A DNA stretch of 64,000 nt from NCBI GenBank assembly GCA_018466975.1, contig CM031559.1, positions 1,674,001 to 1,738,000 of the forward strand, written 5' to 3'. The DNA comes from Sparassis latifolia. Its lineage: Eukaryota; Basidiomycota; Agaricomycetes; Polyporales; Sparassidaceae. The position numbers and the translations under genes are program-made. How positions within the stretch are numbered: the stretch's first letter is position 1; each line of letters starts with the position of its first letter. The notes under the pieces were generated by a model that was not told where the DNA came from, made no database searches, and saw nothing but the letters and a program-made list of their open reading frames with translations. Shown in pieces: positions 1 through 10,800 of the stretch.

Positions 1-1
1 A

Positions 2-1559
2 TGTCAGGTACACTGGCATCCACTATATATGGATGACGTTGGCAAGGAGGATTTTGAGGGATGTGAGCAGTGCTTCTCTGAGTCGAACGTGCTTGCCCCT
101 GGCATGCGACTCGCCACATCGTTCCATCGTCATCAGGCAATCGAACAGTTTTTCGGATTTTGGGACGAACAGAAGCACATTGAATCAGGTAAGTCCTGCA
201 TCAATTTTACATGGATCACGGTGACTAAGAACTAATGCAGGCAATTTCATCTACAATAATTACAAGCAAGCCCTCGACATCATCATGCAGGACTCGGAGG
301 TGCTCGATGTTCTGTCCGAGGAATTGAATATTGGGCCGGCTGAATATGAACGATACCTGGAGGAAGAGCGAGAATATCTGAGCGGGCTTAAGGTAGAACT
401 GCCCGAAGTGGCACGCAAGGTGGATTACATGGAGGCATTGAAGCATCTCGAAGAAGCTGGGTGAGTGGTTTGAATTGTCATTTTTGGTAGCTATTCACCT
501 CTTTCAAGGCAGAAATGTGAGCAGGCATGCGTGGAATTCAACAACCTCGACTACAACATCATCTACAAGGGGTACCAGAAGAAGGAAATTGCGAAGGTGC
601 AGATGCTGTATCGAACGACTTACAGCTGGTATGAAGGAGTTGCCGAAGAAGTGCAGCTGATAGAAGAGGAGCTAAGTATCATCGAGCGATGGTTGCCTGG
701 GACCCAGGAGTACATAGAGATGACTGCAGAATTGGGAAGGCATAAGTATCGGCGTGCCTTGGACAACCTGGAGCAATTGGTTGTGCAGCGGCTGTTTGAG
801 CTGATGAAGCTTGGCATGAGCGGTGTCGGTGCGTTCACTTCGAGCATCTCAAGTGCACATTCTGATCAATTTTCAGGATACAAACTTTGTGAGAAGATTG
901 GGAAAGCCTTGAAAACACGAGCAGAAGCCATCAAGAAGGCTCTTGCTGAGTACAATCGCTGTGCCCTGGAACTGTCACCTGCACGCCCAACTCTGACGTG
1001 GTCGGAGGTAATGGACATGGTGTCCCTGGCGGACTTCGACCTGCTACGTGATGCACGTCAAGATATCCATACCCTACCATAGGCGCAGTGGGCCAATTGC
1101 CAGGCGATGAATATGTACTTCAATATCCAATGTGCACGCGAGGAGATCGAACGATTGAATGTTGAGATCTCATGCCTCTTCACCTCACTAGTCGATGAGC
1201 ACATTGACTACTACATTGCCATCTCCCACTGTATCATCATGAAGCCTGCCCTGGCCCATATACTTTCAACACAATGGAAGTATCATGACAGGATTCATGA
1301 GAAGATTGCACACCACCTCTACCAGACCTCACAACTCGCAGGATTCTCAGGGAAGGTGGTGTGCAGTCGCCACATTGGGCGTGAAACTGGTCCGACCCTT
1401 GGTATACCCCTACCGTCCTGGGTGTGCTATAGTAATGGCGACGTGTATCTGGCTGAAGATGAAGAAGAAGACGATGGCTCTCATGGCATTCCAGGGTTGA
1501 GTTCCGAGCTGGAGGCGATACATCTTGTTGACTTTTTTGACAATCTAGGCAGACAGTAG
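2..1559 (+). pseudogene. KDZ-family DNA transposase, C-terminal part, with a nonsense codon
   Basis: This is the 3' portion of a Kyakuja-Dileera-Zisupton transposase; the 5' part lies outside the window. Exons fit 2-188, 241-460, 509-828 and 877-1559, each bounded by GT/AG. Family-like landmarks are the opening CQVHWHPLYMDDVGKEDFEG, a HRHQAIEQFFGFWD segment, a long helical middle, SLADFDLLRDARQDI, and the closing EEIERLNVEI and LAHILSTQW segments followed by an acidic tail. In this family the segment after ARQDI normally runs into a Pro-Trp pair. Here the Trp codon position holds TAG (1080-1082), while the same frame continues 159 codons to a proper stop at 1557-1559. One G-to-A change explains the break. 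The enzyme cuts and pastes DNA with an RNase H-like core, which is not in the window. The copy looks dead unless the stop is an assembly error. Confidence 0.85.
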
Positions 1560-2006
1560 ATAGATTGGTCTTACGTCGCTTGTTTTTGATACAGTTGCTA
1601 TAAAATATATTCTCTTATATACGAAGTAACATTACCTGTCGTGCAAAGAGTAGAAAGACACTCGAGAACCGTTCAAAGATGAGCGAGGATCCAACGCGTG
1701 CAGTAAGAACTACGCTCAGCTGACAGAAAAGGCAAGTCTTAAGCTCAACGTTCACTTCAACAAATCACTGCTTCCATGTCCAATGTCACTGCCTTCTCTG
1801 TGGTTCCCATCGATCAATGCCGCTTGAATCCGCTAGGATTGCAATCACTACGGCATCATCTGGGTGTGAACAATCTCTATAGACAGCACCAAAAAAAGTT
1901 CGATGCTGCAGATCTCGCATTTCTGGTCTCTGGCAGCCACAATGACGACCGTCACCACTTGAACCACGACTGATTTCACGATTTATTTCGCACTCATCCA
2001 GAAGGA
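1560..2006. other. Spacer between KDZ transposase and the next gene
   Basis: The stretch is AT-rich just after the transposase stop. A 65-codon frame with ATG at 1776 ends at TGA 1971-1973. It lies in the same frame as the following gene (ATG at 2007) and could be that gene's original 5' end cut by a further stop. I cannot decide between a 5' UTR and a lost N-terminus. Confidence 0.4.
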
Positions 2007-3438
2007 ATGCTGCCGGGTCCAGAGTCAACAGATGAGAGGCAGTCATTCCGTGAGTTATTTACAGGGGTTGTGTTCGACTTCGTGAGTGCTATTCTTGTGA
2101 CCTAATCTCAAGCTCACTCTCATGTACAGCTCACTGCATGGGACCGCTTTACGGGCAGTTCTACCATTATGGTTCACACCAACGGTACTCAGCGGCCTGG
2201 CGCGGCTGTAGCTCCAGAGCAGGTCAAGGTCATATCCTACTTTTCGCCGGGCCTTCAATCCGAGTTGCCCGAGACATCGTACACTATCGCACGCATCATT
2301 CAACTATTTATAGAGGGGATGGCGATACCTGCAATTGAACGTTGGGATCGCGCAGCACGATTAGAAGGATTCAAGCTCTCTCCAAAAGGTTCACACGATT
2401 GTGAACCTTATCGTGCGCGCACACTCATTCCTTCCCCAACTCGCGGCTCACTCTACACCTTCTACGGTCATCCATCTGGTGTGCTCGAGACCCTCATACT
2501 GGACTTGCAAGGTGGAGGAGTGTCGGCTCTTCCAGTTGCTGGTGGGTCAGTCATCACAGAGCGGGTAGAGGTACAGCCAGAGGATGAAGCTGCGGACGAG
2601 TCCAGCCAGTATGACGACAATGCCTGGTATGAGCGTGCACAAGCTAGCGGTGTCCTGGAGTTGGCAGAGACAAATGGGTTACTCAAAGTGCATGTTTCGG
2701 AGCTGGAGAAACTATGTGAGTAACAACAACGTGAGATCACAAGCCTGAAGCACGAGATGAAGCAAATGCATACTGGTAAGTGTCGTTTATCAGATCGCAC
2801 AATGATCTCATTCACTTCTTGCAGCTCAGCGACAGCAAGCCACCCTGTCTAAAGTTTGGGCAGTACATACACTACCGGGAGCCCTTTCACCACTTTGGCA
2901 TGTAGCTGATCCATCTTCGCCTTCCCCATCTGCCATGTCCCTGACCCGGCCGTCTGTTTCGTCGCCATCACGTCCATCTCGCGTTCGTAGTGCTACTCCG
3001 TCAACTCCTCGGCAGCACCATCAGACTGCTATCACCAATCCATCCACCCCACCACGATTGAGTGTAGACTCTCCTCTGGTACGCACATATTCACTTCCAC
3101 CCCTCATGAACGCTATGTCGCCATCGCTGTCATCTCCTTCCTCAATCACCCATTTGTCGCGCTTGGCTTCACGCGAGTACATGGCAACTACCGAACATCG
3201 GCCTATTGAGGCATTTGGGCCTGTGACCGATGCTGTCATGTGTTCGCATGACATCCCGGCCATCATGCACAACATGCTATGGCACGTCGAGAGGACGTCT
3301 GCGACCTTGGCTTGGCAATTGGATATTGAACATCACCTCCAGATCGCACCGGATGTTGCAGCAGAGTTGGCTCGTGCAATGATAGAGGATTTATATGCTT
3401 CTCAGACCACTGGTTCTGCATTCCAAACCTCTCCGTAG
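2007..3438 (+). pseudogene. Transposon-associated protein: globular N-part, coiled coil, Ser/Pro-rich tail; one in-frame stop
   Basis: Exons fit 2007-2081, 2130-2775 and 2825-3438. The intron at 2082-2129 has GTGAGT and ACAG ends; the one at 2776-2824 has GTAAGT and GCAG ends. The product begins MLPGPESTDERQSF, has a globular stretch with LTAWDRFTG and LIPSPTRGSLYTFYG, then a short coiled coil, then a Ser/Pro/Thr-rich region from about 2890 to 3160, and a final alpha-helical segment. The coil is cut by TAA at 2721-2723, yet the same frame continues with QQREITSLKHEMKQMHT and joins the next exon in phase, so the stop looks secondary (CAA to TAA). I do not recognise a domain. Its place between a KDZ transposase and another broken gene, on the same strand, suggests a passenger gene of the element. 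The start could be further upstream. Confidence 0.6.
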
Positions 3439-3527
3439 CTCTTTCTTTCTGATTGTATTTAAAACATGTATGTCATGTGTAGAATATAAAACGTGACCAC
3501 ATCTTGTTGAATGGGTGAGAGCGTGCT

Positions 3528-5196
3528 ATGTCTTCGAAGGTCAGTATCAAGCTTCTTCATTCTCAGGCTGTCTTCTGTGATGTCGAATATCACGTATGGG
3601 CCAACAGCGGCGTGGCCGCGAGACCCATCGCTCCTGCCAAACGCCGCATCCCACCACGCGTTGCTTCATCCGTTCTCAAAGACATGGTGAACAAGTCTCA
3701 AGAGAAGACAGTGGCACTTGAAGCTGACCTCACAAAGTGGTATGATGATGTGGTGACGTACTCAAAGACACTCTCCAACAAGTATGGCAAGAAGAGCGAG
3801 TACTACCTCCACATGATGTTTACAGGAGGTGCAAGCCTGCAGAACTGCAGGAAGACAACTGCATTCAACTCGTGGTCTCACCATTTGGCAAAGACTGCCA
3901 ATGAAGGTCGGTGACTTAGGCCAGCCTTGCACTGGAAATGTAACTCATCCAGAGCCTCAGGTGTTCTGGCAGGGGAGGGCTCAAATCTACTCGAGTTGCA
4001 ACAGGAAAATATTGATGATTATCACAGTCTCACCGCAGCTCGGAAGGCAGAGCTAGTTCAAGAACTCGAAAAAGAGAAAACATCACGCATGGTCGGGCTG
4101 CGCCTTAATCAGTGTGGCCGTACTCAGGATGTTAACAATGTCTGCAAGAAGATCGAAGACCTTGTATGTTATATTCATTCTCGTTACATTCTTTCTTCTG
4201 ACAATTGACATAGCTCCATGGTTTGAAGTGCCGTGTCGGTGTGGAGGGCTTCTTCTGCCTTGTGCGCAACACGACCGACTTCCACATGCCCCCGCGCTGG
4301 TACTTCAGCTCGCAGGAACTCGATAAGTACCTGCGTGGCGCAATCAAGAAGGGTTGGGACCCTGCCAATATCGGTGCATTGGCAGAGGCCCTTGCAGTGG
4401 CCGGCTGCGATTTTATGTGTGAGTTTATCCTGATTCTTATCTCCCCTTTGGCTAACGAGTTACCTAGCTTTCCTGAGAACTTCGAAATCAAAGGCCGACT
4501 GGTTGAAGGGAGAAATTCGCGACAAGATCAATACCATGCTCGGTGAGTTAGTATGTACTGGTTAATGAGACGTACTAATATTTGAGGAACATAGTGGAGA
4601 TCACCGAGAACAGCAAAGCGGTTATGAACTACGTCAACTATGAGAGGGATATCGTACTCAAATACAGCATCACGTTGCAAGGATAGACTCACGAGAAGTG
4701 GGCGAACCCCTCTGACCTCAGCACCAGCCTTCTTCCTCTTCGTACTCTCCTGGCAGCACTGGAGAGTGGCACCTGCAAGTTTGAACAACTGACATCGGAG
4801 GAGCTGAAGAAGAGGACAGAGGAATATGATCAGAAAGTAGCTGCAGGAGAGGCCGTCACTCGAAAGAAGAGGAAGGATACAGGCGGGAAGCATGCTGGGA
4901 TGAGGCAGAAGCATCGCGTGGAGGCTGAAGACGCAGATGCAGATATGGAGGATGACGACGATGACGAGGTAAACGAGGAGGAGGTGCTGAGTGCCCGCAC
5001 TGGTGAGAAGAGGCCCTCCAATGATGCAAACACCAGTGAGCAGAGGCCCTCCAATGACATGAACACCGGCAAGAAGAGGCCCTCCGATGATGCAAACGCC
5101 GGCAGCAGCAAGAGGTGGCCTTTGAAACGTCGACGCAAGACAAGTTCGCACACCCCAAAGAGCATGGAGACCATCCCGAGCGATGTGGACGACTGA
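3528..5196 (+). pseudogene. KDZ-linked hypothetical protein with acidic/basic tail; two in-frame stops
   Basis: Exons fit 3528-4163, 4214-4418, 4468-4542 and 4595-5196, all with GT/AG ends and matching phases. The central part (CRVGVEGFFCLVRNTTDFHM, then PPRWYFSSQELDKYLRGAI) resembles a hypothetical family I associate with KDZ elements in basidiomycetes. The C-terminus has a helical Lys/Glu segment, an acidic run (4940-4980) and a basic nuclear-signal-like stretch (KRWPLKRRRK). Two stops interrupt an otherwise open frame: TGA at 3912-3914, where CGA is the simplest ancestor, and TAG at 4684-4686 after ITLQG, where TGG or CAG would restore the frame. Function unknown; probably an accessory gene of the transposon. 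A three-copy 33-bp repeat lies in its tail. Confidence 0.65.
5002..5100 (+). repeat. Three tandem 33-bp coding repeats
   Basis: Units 5002-5034, 5035-5067 and 5068-5100 each encode an 11-residue motif of the form G/S-E/K-K/Q-R-P-S-N/D-D-A/M-N-T/A. They keep the reading frame and sit in the charged C-terminal tail of the KDZ-linked gene. The copies differ at a few bases, so the expansion is not brand new. Confidence 0.9.
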
Positions 5197-6237
5197 TCGT
5201 ATGCACTCAAGTGTCAATGCAGAGGCCAATTTCCTTGCGACCATCTCTCGTCTGCTCCCACCCTGTTACTTCCATCATCCTCTATTCCTCAACTTCCACT
5301 CTTCGCTATCGCACCTCGTGGATGGCACCATATACCGTTTCCGCCTTCGATCTCCTGGCTCTGCTGGACATTACTTCGGTTATGTCTCATTCTAGCTCTC
5401 CTCTAGTGAACACTTGCTGCATTTCCCCCGTCTGATACCTGTTAATGTACTTACCTTGTTTTTAACGAGATTTTCCGTAGATTTTCCAATTGATTCAATG
5501 ACTCAGATAGTTTATTGATGATATAAGGGAAGTAAGTGGTGTACATAAGCTACTAAACCAGTATAATGTGAGTTGAATGTCGAGGCCAACGTCCTACGCT
5601 GTGAGCGGGCGGCGGCAGCGACGCGGACGCGTGGGAAGTTGAATTTGGAAAGAAGCGCGCGGCGGGAGGGCAGAGGGCGGCTTCCAGAGTGCCCGACGGG
5701 AGGAGGCACGTGCTTGATGGCGGGGAGCGGCCAAGGCCCTCGTCGGGAGGTGGCGGGAACCGGCTCGTCGGCACCGCCAATGATGCCGGTGGGAGATAGC
5801 CGGCATCCGACACGCAGGATTGCTCAAAGTACCCACACTCTTCAGCACTTTCTCCACAGGTAAGAGGATAAGAGGGATCTACACTAATTAGGCGGCACAC
5901 GTGCACCCGTGTGATGCCACTAATTAGTAGCTGATCGTGGGATGATTAGGTGCCTCCCAGTTGAATGCTCGTTGATTGCACTTGGGTTTTGCATGCTCGG
6001 GCTGGTTTTTGAAAGACCATGGTACATTCCAGCACATTCAGTGATGGTTCGAGTTGCCAGACCACCCAAAAAATCATACCCAATGTGCCCACAGGAATTG
6101 TAGCTGACCACTCTCTTCAATCACATGCACAGCTGACCCACATTAACGAAAATTGGACCTTTTGGGCACTCCAAAACCTGCAACTTGCAACAGACAGGAG
6201 GTTTCCATAACATATCAGACCCCTGAGGATGGATTCT
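5197..6237. other. Intergenic, no supported gene
   Basis: After the transposon block comes AT-rich sequence with a GC-rich island at about 5580-5860. Both strands of the island are open for about 90 codons, but the predicted peptides are Arg/Pro/Ala-rich and share no recognisable motif. I see no gene here. Confidence 0.5.
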
Positions 6238-6550
6238 CTATATGTGTAGATATATCTTCCAATGTAAAAACTTACCCAGCACTGACAACTTTTGCATGAA
6301 TTGTATCCGGCAACCACTCTGTTCAATCATGCAGCTCAGCTCAGGTCCTCGCAGTGCACGATTCACGCACTCCGCCACCTTCCAGTGCACGAGTGCCAAG
6401 ATCTCCGCGATGACCAGCACGGCCTCATCTGGGCAGCCCGTCACCACGTCCATGCGCAGGTCAAAGTGCCACTGCGAGTTCGCCCAGAAGTCCGCACCGC
6501 CCGCGAAGAGCCGCAGGTAGAGCAGCAGGAAGCGCTGCGGCTACATGGAA
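6238..6550 (-). pseudogene. Relic of a fungal regulatory-type gene
   Basis: Read on the minus strand, about 6550-6370 encodes RFLLLYLRLFAGGADFW and then DLRMDVVTGCPDEAVLVIA followed by EILALVHWKVAEC. The Gly-Cys-Pro-Asp/Glu plus His-Trp-Lys pattern reminds me of the middle region of basidiomycete fungal-specific transcription factors, but that is a weak recollection. Downstream of it the frame becomes low-quality sequence up to a stop near 6238. No start, no zinc cluster and no flanking exons are visible. The piece is higher in GC than its surroundings, as expected for an exon left over from a lost gene. Confidence 0.35.
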
Positions 6551-6610
6551 TGTGATGCTCTAGAAGACATAACTTACACGCATCATCAAAGGTGGATGAT
6601 AGGTATGCGA

Positions 6611-6816
6611 GACCGACAAAATATGGTCTTCCCCTGCGCGTCCTTTTTTTAATACATTCACTATTCTATCTGTCCCTGTTACTTCCCTACCGTCTACTGC
6701 GCCAACATATAGAGACCGACAAAATGTGGTAGCTTTTTCCCCTGCGGTGTGGGTTTTTTTTTGGTGCACCCACTATTCTATCTGTTTGTATTGCTACGGT
6801 ATTGCCAACCTATACA
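6611..6816. repeat. Tandem duplication of a ~100-bp non-coding unit
   Basis: Unit 1 (6611-6710) and unit 2 (6711-6816) both open with GAGACCGACAAAAT, carry CCCCTGCG, a T run, and CACTATTCTATCTGT, and close on a CCAAC...TATA segment. They have diverged by point changes and small indels. From here to the gene end at 7115 I see no coding feature I can support. Confidence 0.75.
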
Positions 6817-7114
6817 AAGTCCATTTAACCACGTCGTCACCTGGTCATTACCGTCGAGCATCTCCGAGCAAGATCTGCCGCCACCCGGCGGTCCTTCGAG
6901 TACCTACCAATTTTGAGAATGAGGTCACACCAGAACCTGCATCACTTCCATTCTCAAGAACCTCGAGCATCTGGCGACCATTAATGTGTTCGACCCTTAG
7001 GTCCAGTCCCAAGTTAGACGTTGAGTCAGAGTTCTGCTCGGCGCTCCTCGAGCTCCAGGATGTCCCTTACAAGACACTGATGAGCCAACAGATAACTATT
7101 GGTAATACACAGCC

Positions 7115-9039
7115 TTAACCAGAGGCCTCAGGTGTGTCCACCTCATCGCCAATAGCTTCGTCAACTTGGACGTCAGTAACCCACCTCTCTACAATTGGAC
7201 GTGATGCTTTGGCCATCTCCTCTATTTCCTCCATCTCCAACCTGAGCTCTTCGGCATCTTCGCTTGGTGCTGGCTCCTCGTCATCTTCCTCATCATCTTC
7301 CTCTGGAATATAGACAGTGAACCACTCAGAGCCATCTATCTCGGAAGGCGTAGGCGTAGGTCCCAAATACTCAGTTTCGTGAATATGTTCCGATTGTCTG
7401 ATCGAAGTAGGCCAGAGGATGTCATCCCATAGACAGGCAAGGCGGAAGGCATGCTTTCTCATCGCGAGCAGTGCGAAAGCTACCTGGAATCTCTCCACGC
7501 ACCAAGCTTTGAGATCTGGCGTGGTTTGCGGCATCGGGCCGAAGGGCAGCTCATCGACGACGCAGGAGAGATAGGACCACTGAGGCGAGCCTTCGCTAGC
7601 GCTGTCCACGAAGGGGATGTGCGCTATAAGGCAGATGCACTCAGCATCATAGCTGATGCCGAATAGTATCAAGTAATCGGGTGGGTGGCGAAAAGCTGAT
7701 TCCAGCGATTCAGAATCATCTTCAGTCTGCTCGCAGCGAAGGTACCAGTTGAGGAGATGGGAGCTCAAACTGGGATGGATCGAGCGTCCAAGTTCGTATT
7801 GCACATCCTCCAATCGCGGCGACCGGTCAGACGGAGTTTTTGAGGTCAGCCATGGGGCAGGACCTTTGATGCCCACTACCAGCGCGGGATGGAGGACACT
7901 GATGCGCAGAAAATGATCCCTTTCTACGCCGAGATATGTTGACGGGCCTATGGGGTGTAGAAGAAGCGCGAAATCGATTGGCATGCAAGAGTATTCTCCA
8001 GCCAAAACCGATGGAAAGTCGGAGCCTGGATTACTGCACCTACGTCAGCCCCTCACACGCCATGAAGGGTGAGAACGAACCATCTCAGCCAACAACCAGG
8101 CGTAGTCGTAAACATGTCAGGTACGATTGATGCAGCACTTTCTTCATCTCCAACGTAGGTTACCGCGTTCTTGAACGCCACAATGGACACCTTGGGATCA
8201 CAATAGAAAGAATCTTTGGTGTCAACTTTCTCCCAACGGCCATGACGACGAAGGCCAGACAAGAGAAAGTCTGGCTGAAAGGACGTTGGATCCATGTGCC
8301 GGCGAACAACATCGTCATGAGACATGTACATCACATCGCTGGAGATGATTTCGAGCCACGGTGCTAATTCCCATGCAGCGAGGTTGTCGATAGGATCCGG
8401 GATATCTTGTACATCGTGAACAAGAGGTTGAGGCTATGGGCCTAGAAATTCAGTACTCCGTAGATATCAACATCGCAGTGCCAACAACTCACCTTCCACT
8501 CGTCAGGAATGTGGAACGGCTTATGCCATGTGTCCCGCAATCGTTGTACGTGCGCTAGCTGAGGACCACAGGCCGCTTTAACGCGTGATTCGATAGAAGA
8601 GAGGCTGTCCGCAATATGCCACTTGGATAGGTGGACGGGATAGCTGGTGGCAGAACGAATTAACAGACAAGTCCGAAACGATTCAGCGTTGTACATACAT
8701 GCCACCTTTCTCCATTAGCCCTGCCAGGCATGTAGAACTGTTATGTGCTTCGGACTCGACGTGCGCCATTAGATGGAAAGTGGTAGGTGTGTAAGAGGGC
8801 GATTCCAGTCCGTTTACTATATGGACATGTCCCTACGGTCATCAGAGCGCGCAACCGGACGGTATTGTTCTCACCACATCAGGCAACCGGCAAAACTCGA
8901 TTATATCTTCATCCACTAGCAGCTGGTACTTAGCGTCAACAGACTTTCAATTGACATAACAATCATCACACGGAACAATTGCGAAGGAAACGGCAAGATT
9001 CCGATATAATATCCAGGAAAGGAAAGTCACATTTGTCAT
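7115..9039 (-). CDS. Uncharacterised protein, distant relative of the tandem family at 15.5-19.2 kb
   Basis: A plausible model starts at ATG 9039 with a 9-nt first exon (9039-9031), then 8943-8875, 8832-8699, 8643-8493, 8433 to about 8115, and about 8045-7115. The first five junctions have GT/AG ends and consistent phase. The last intron is less certain (a GTTGTT donor). The long last exon has a pattern FGISYD followed about 23 residues later by QWSYLSCVV, and an Ala/Leu-rich helix (VAFALLA). Its C-terminus is acidic (EEDDEEDDEE). The same FGI-x-YD arrangement occurs in the gene at 16958-18571, which suggests common descent. No catalytic motif is evident and I do not name a function. It is divergent from the small gene at 9220 with 180 bp between starts. 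Confidence 0.6.
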
Positions 9040-9122
9040 ACGTCATACTGTCTGCTGCGGCTTTCACCTTCTAGGCTCCCGATGAACTTACTCTTTGGCT
9101 GCGGCCCCGCAGCGCAGCCGCG

Positions 9123-9128
9123 TATAAG
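9123..9128 (+). promoter_or_regulatory. TATA-like box of the gene at 9220
   Basis: TATAAG lies about 97 bp upstream of the ATG at 9220, in the 180-bp gap between two divergent genes. Position and sequence fit a fungal TATA element; nothing else supports it. Confidence 0.35.
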
Positions 9129-9219
9129 TAGCATTGGATCTCGCGGCGCCTGCATCAAGGAACTTTGACCCACTACGTACAACTCGTATCCACATCTCAT
9201 CGACATCGTTTAGTGCATC

Positions 9220-9659
9220 ATGTCCGCATCCACCGAGTCAAAGGCTTCTGGAAAACAGAGTCCTACTCAGAAGTTGCCATCGGGCGGAAAGAGGGAGGAG
9301 GCTTCGTTCCATATCCTTCCTCATCCTGCAGTGCGTTTTGCGACCTTGAGATGAACGCTTAATGACTAACCTCCAATTGACGTGCAGAAGACCAATGATC
9401 CCAGAGATCTCGAAGGCCCACAACTTGGCGGTGGGCTGAACAGTAACCCTGAGATCGGGGCGTTCCATGCGCGTGAGCCGTACGTTCCCAGCCCTGCGCT
9501 CATGCAGAATGTGGAGCAGCCTAAGGTGCGTGGGCGTGTCAGTCTGGAGAAACATCAACTGAGGTTGGCACGTTACATCTTCAGACCCGCGAGGAGCTGA
9601 GAGCGAGAGCAGCAGAATTAAATCAGAAGAGCCAAAAGCATACCGAGAACAGGGGATGA
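9220..9659 (+). CDS. Small conserved protein of unknown function, ~107 aa
   Basis: Exons are 9220-9330, 9388-9525 and 9585-9659, giving 107 codons plus stop. Both introns are phase 0 with GTGCGT donors and CAG acceptors. The product starts MSASTESKASGKQSP. It has a middle block DLEGPQLGGGLNSNPEIGAF, then REPYVPSPALMQNVEQPK and a charged helical tail TREELRARAAELNQK. I believe similar short proteins are common in Agaricomycetes but know no function. It is hydrophilic, with no signal peptide or membrane segment. The stop lies 289 bp before the proteasome gene on the same strand. Confidence 0.75.
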
Positions 9660-9948
9660 GGTGGAAGGTGTCCATAGTTGGGGTTGCTGATTGAACGGCC
9701 CTACAATATTTGTAGCTTTTACGTCGTTTCGGTCCGGGGTGATAGATTGTAGCAATGTAACTGTTGGTGGACACATACAATCATGAGCAGGGGTTGGTGA
9801 TATACGCCTTTCCACAGTTGGATCTTATCTTATCTTATCGAGCAAGAGGCGCGCAAATTCATAGGCGTTACGCGTACAGGACGCGTACCACTGCGACTCT
9901 GACCAGCTTGCTTACCTCCCGCGCTCCTCCAACGAACTTCTGCTCATC

Positions 9949-10800
9949 ATGGTGATTCTGAGCCGTATTGAGCTCGACGAATATACTAATCCTATGCGGC
10001 TCCCAGTCTATTATGGAATATAACGGTGGCTCCGTCATAGCCATGGTGGGGAAGGAGTGTGTTGCCATTGCTTGCGACCTGCGACTAGGGAACCAGTCGA
10101 TGGGTATCTCGTCAAAATTTGAGAAGGTCAGTTTCAAGTCGTTTTTAGGCATATTGTTAACTATAACTCCCGCAGGTGTTCCCGATGACAGACAGAGTAT
10201 ACCTTGGTCTTCCAGGTCTCGCAACAGACGTCCTAACACTGTGAGTACCGTTCTTCGTAAATCTACGCATACGCGTCATCTATTTTGCACAGGCGAGAAC
10301 AATTCCGATACCGCCTGAACATGTACACAATCAAAGAAGAGCGCGAGATCGAACCGGAGACCTTCGCGCACCTCGTTTCCTCGACGCTCTATGAGCGGCG
10401 GTTCGGACCGTACTTTATCGAGCCCGTCATCGCAGGGCTACAGAAGACTGCGGCAGGTGGTTATAAGCCGTTCATCGCCGCCACGGACCTCATAGGTTGC
10501 ATCAACTTCGCCAAGGACTTCGTCGTGTCCGGCACCGCGAGCAGCAAGCTGTTCGGTATGGCGGAGGGGCTGTGGGAGCCCGACCTGGAGCCAGAGGATC
10601 TCTTCGAGACGTGTGCGCAGACGCTGCTGAATGCAGTCGACCGCGATGCATACTCAGGCTGGGGGGCGGTCGTGCATGTTATGTGAGTGCTTCTTTGGGT
10701 TCTATATGGGCGCGTACGAGGCGGAAATGCTGATTTTTTGTCGCGAATTAGAACGAAAGACAAGGTGATCAAGCGTACGCTCAAGGGCAGAATGGACTAG
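9949..10800 (+). CDS. PUP3: 20S proteasome subunit beta type-3
   Basis: Exons: 9949-9951, 10007-10126, 10176-10240, 10293-10682, 10752-10800; 208 aa, the normal length. The first exon is just the ATG codon followed by a GTGATT donor. Start MSIMEYNGGSVIAMVG is typical of beta-3, which has no propeptide and no catalytic Thr1. Other hallmarks are ACDLRLG, VYLGLPGLATDV, LYERRFGPYFIEPV and the C-terminal SGWGAVVHVITKDKV. It is a structural, non-proteolytic member of the beta rings of the 20S core particle, in cytosol and nucleus. All phases close exactly, so the gene appears intact. Identification is firm. Confidence 0.95.

Noticed and set aside
5573..5863. GC-rich open frames on both strands
   Set aside because: Both-strand openness follows from composition; no conserved motif or splice pattern.
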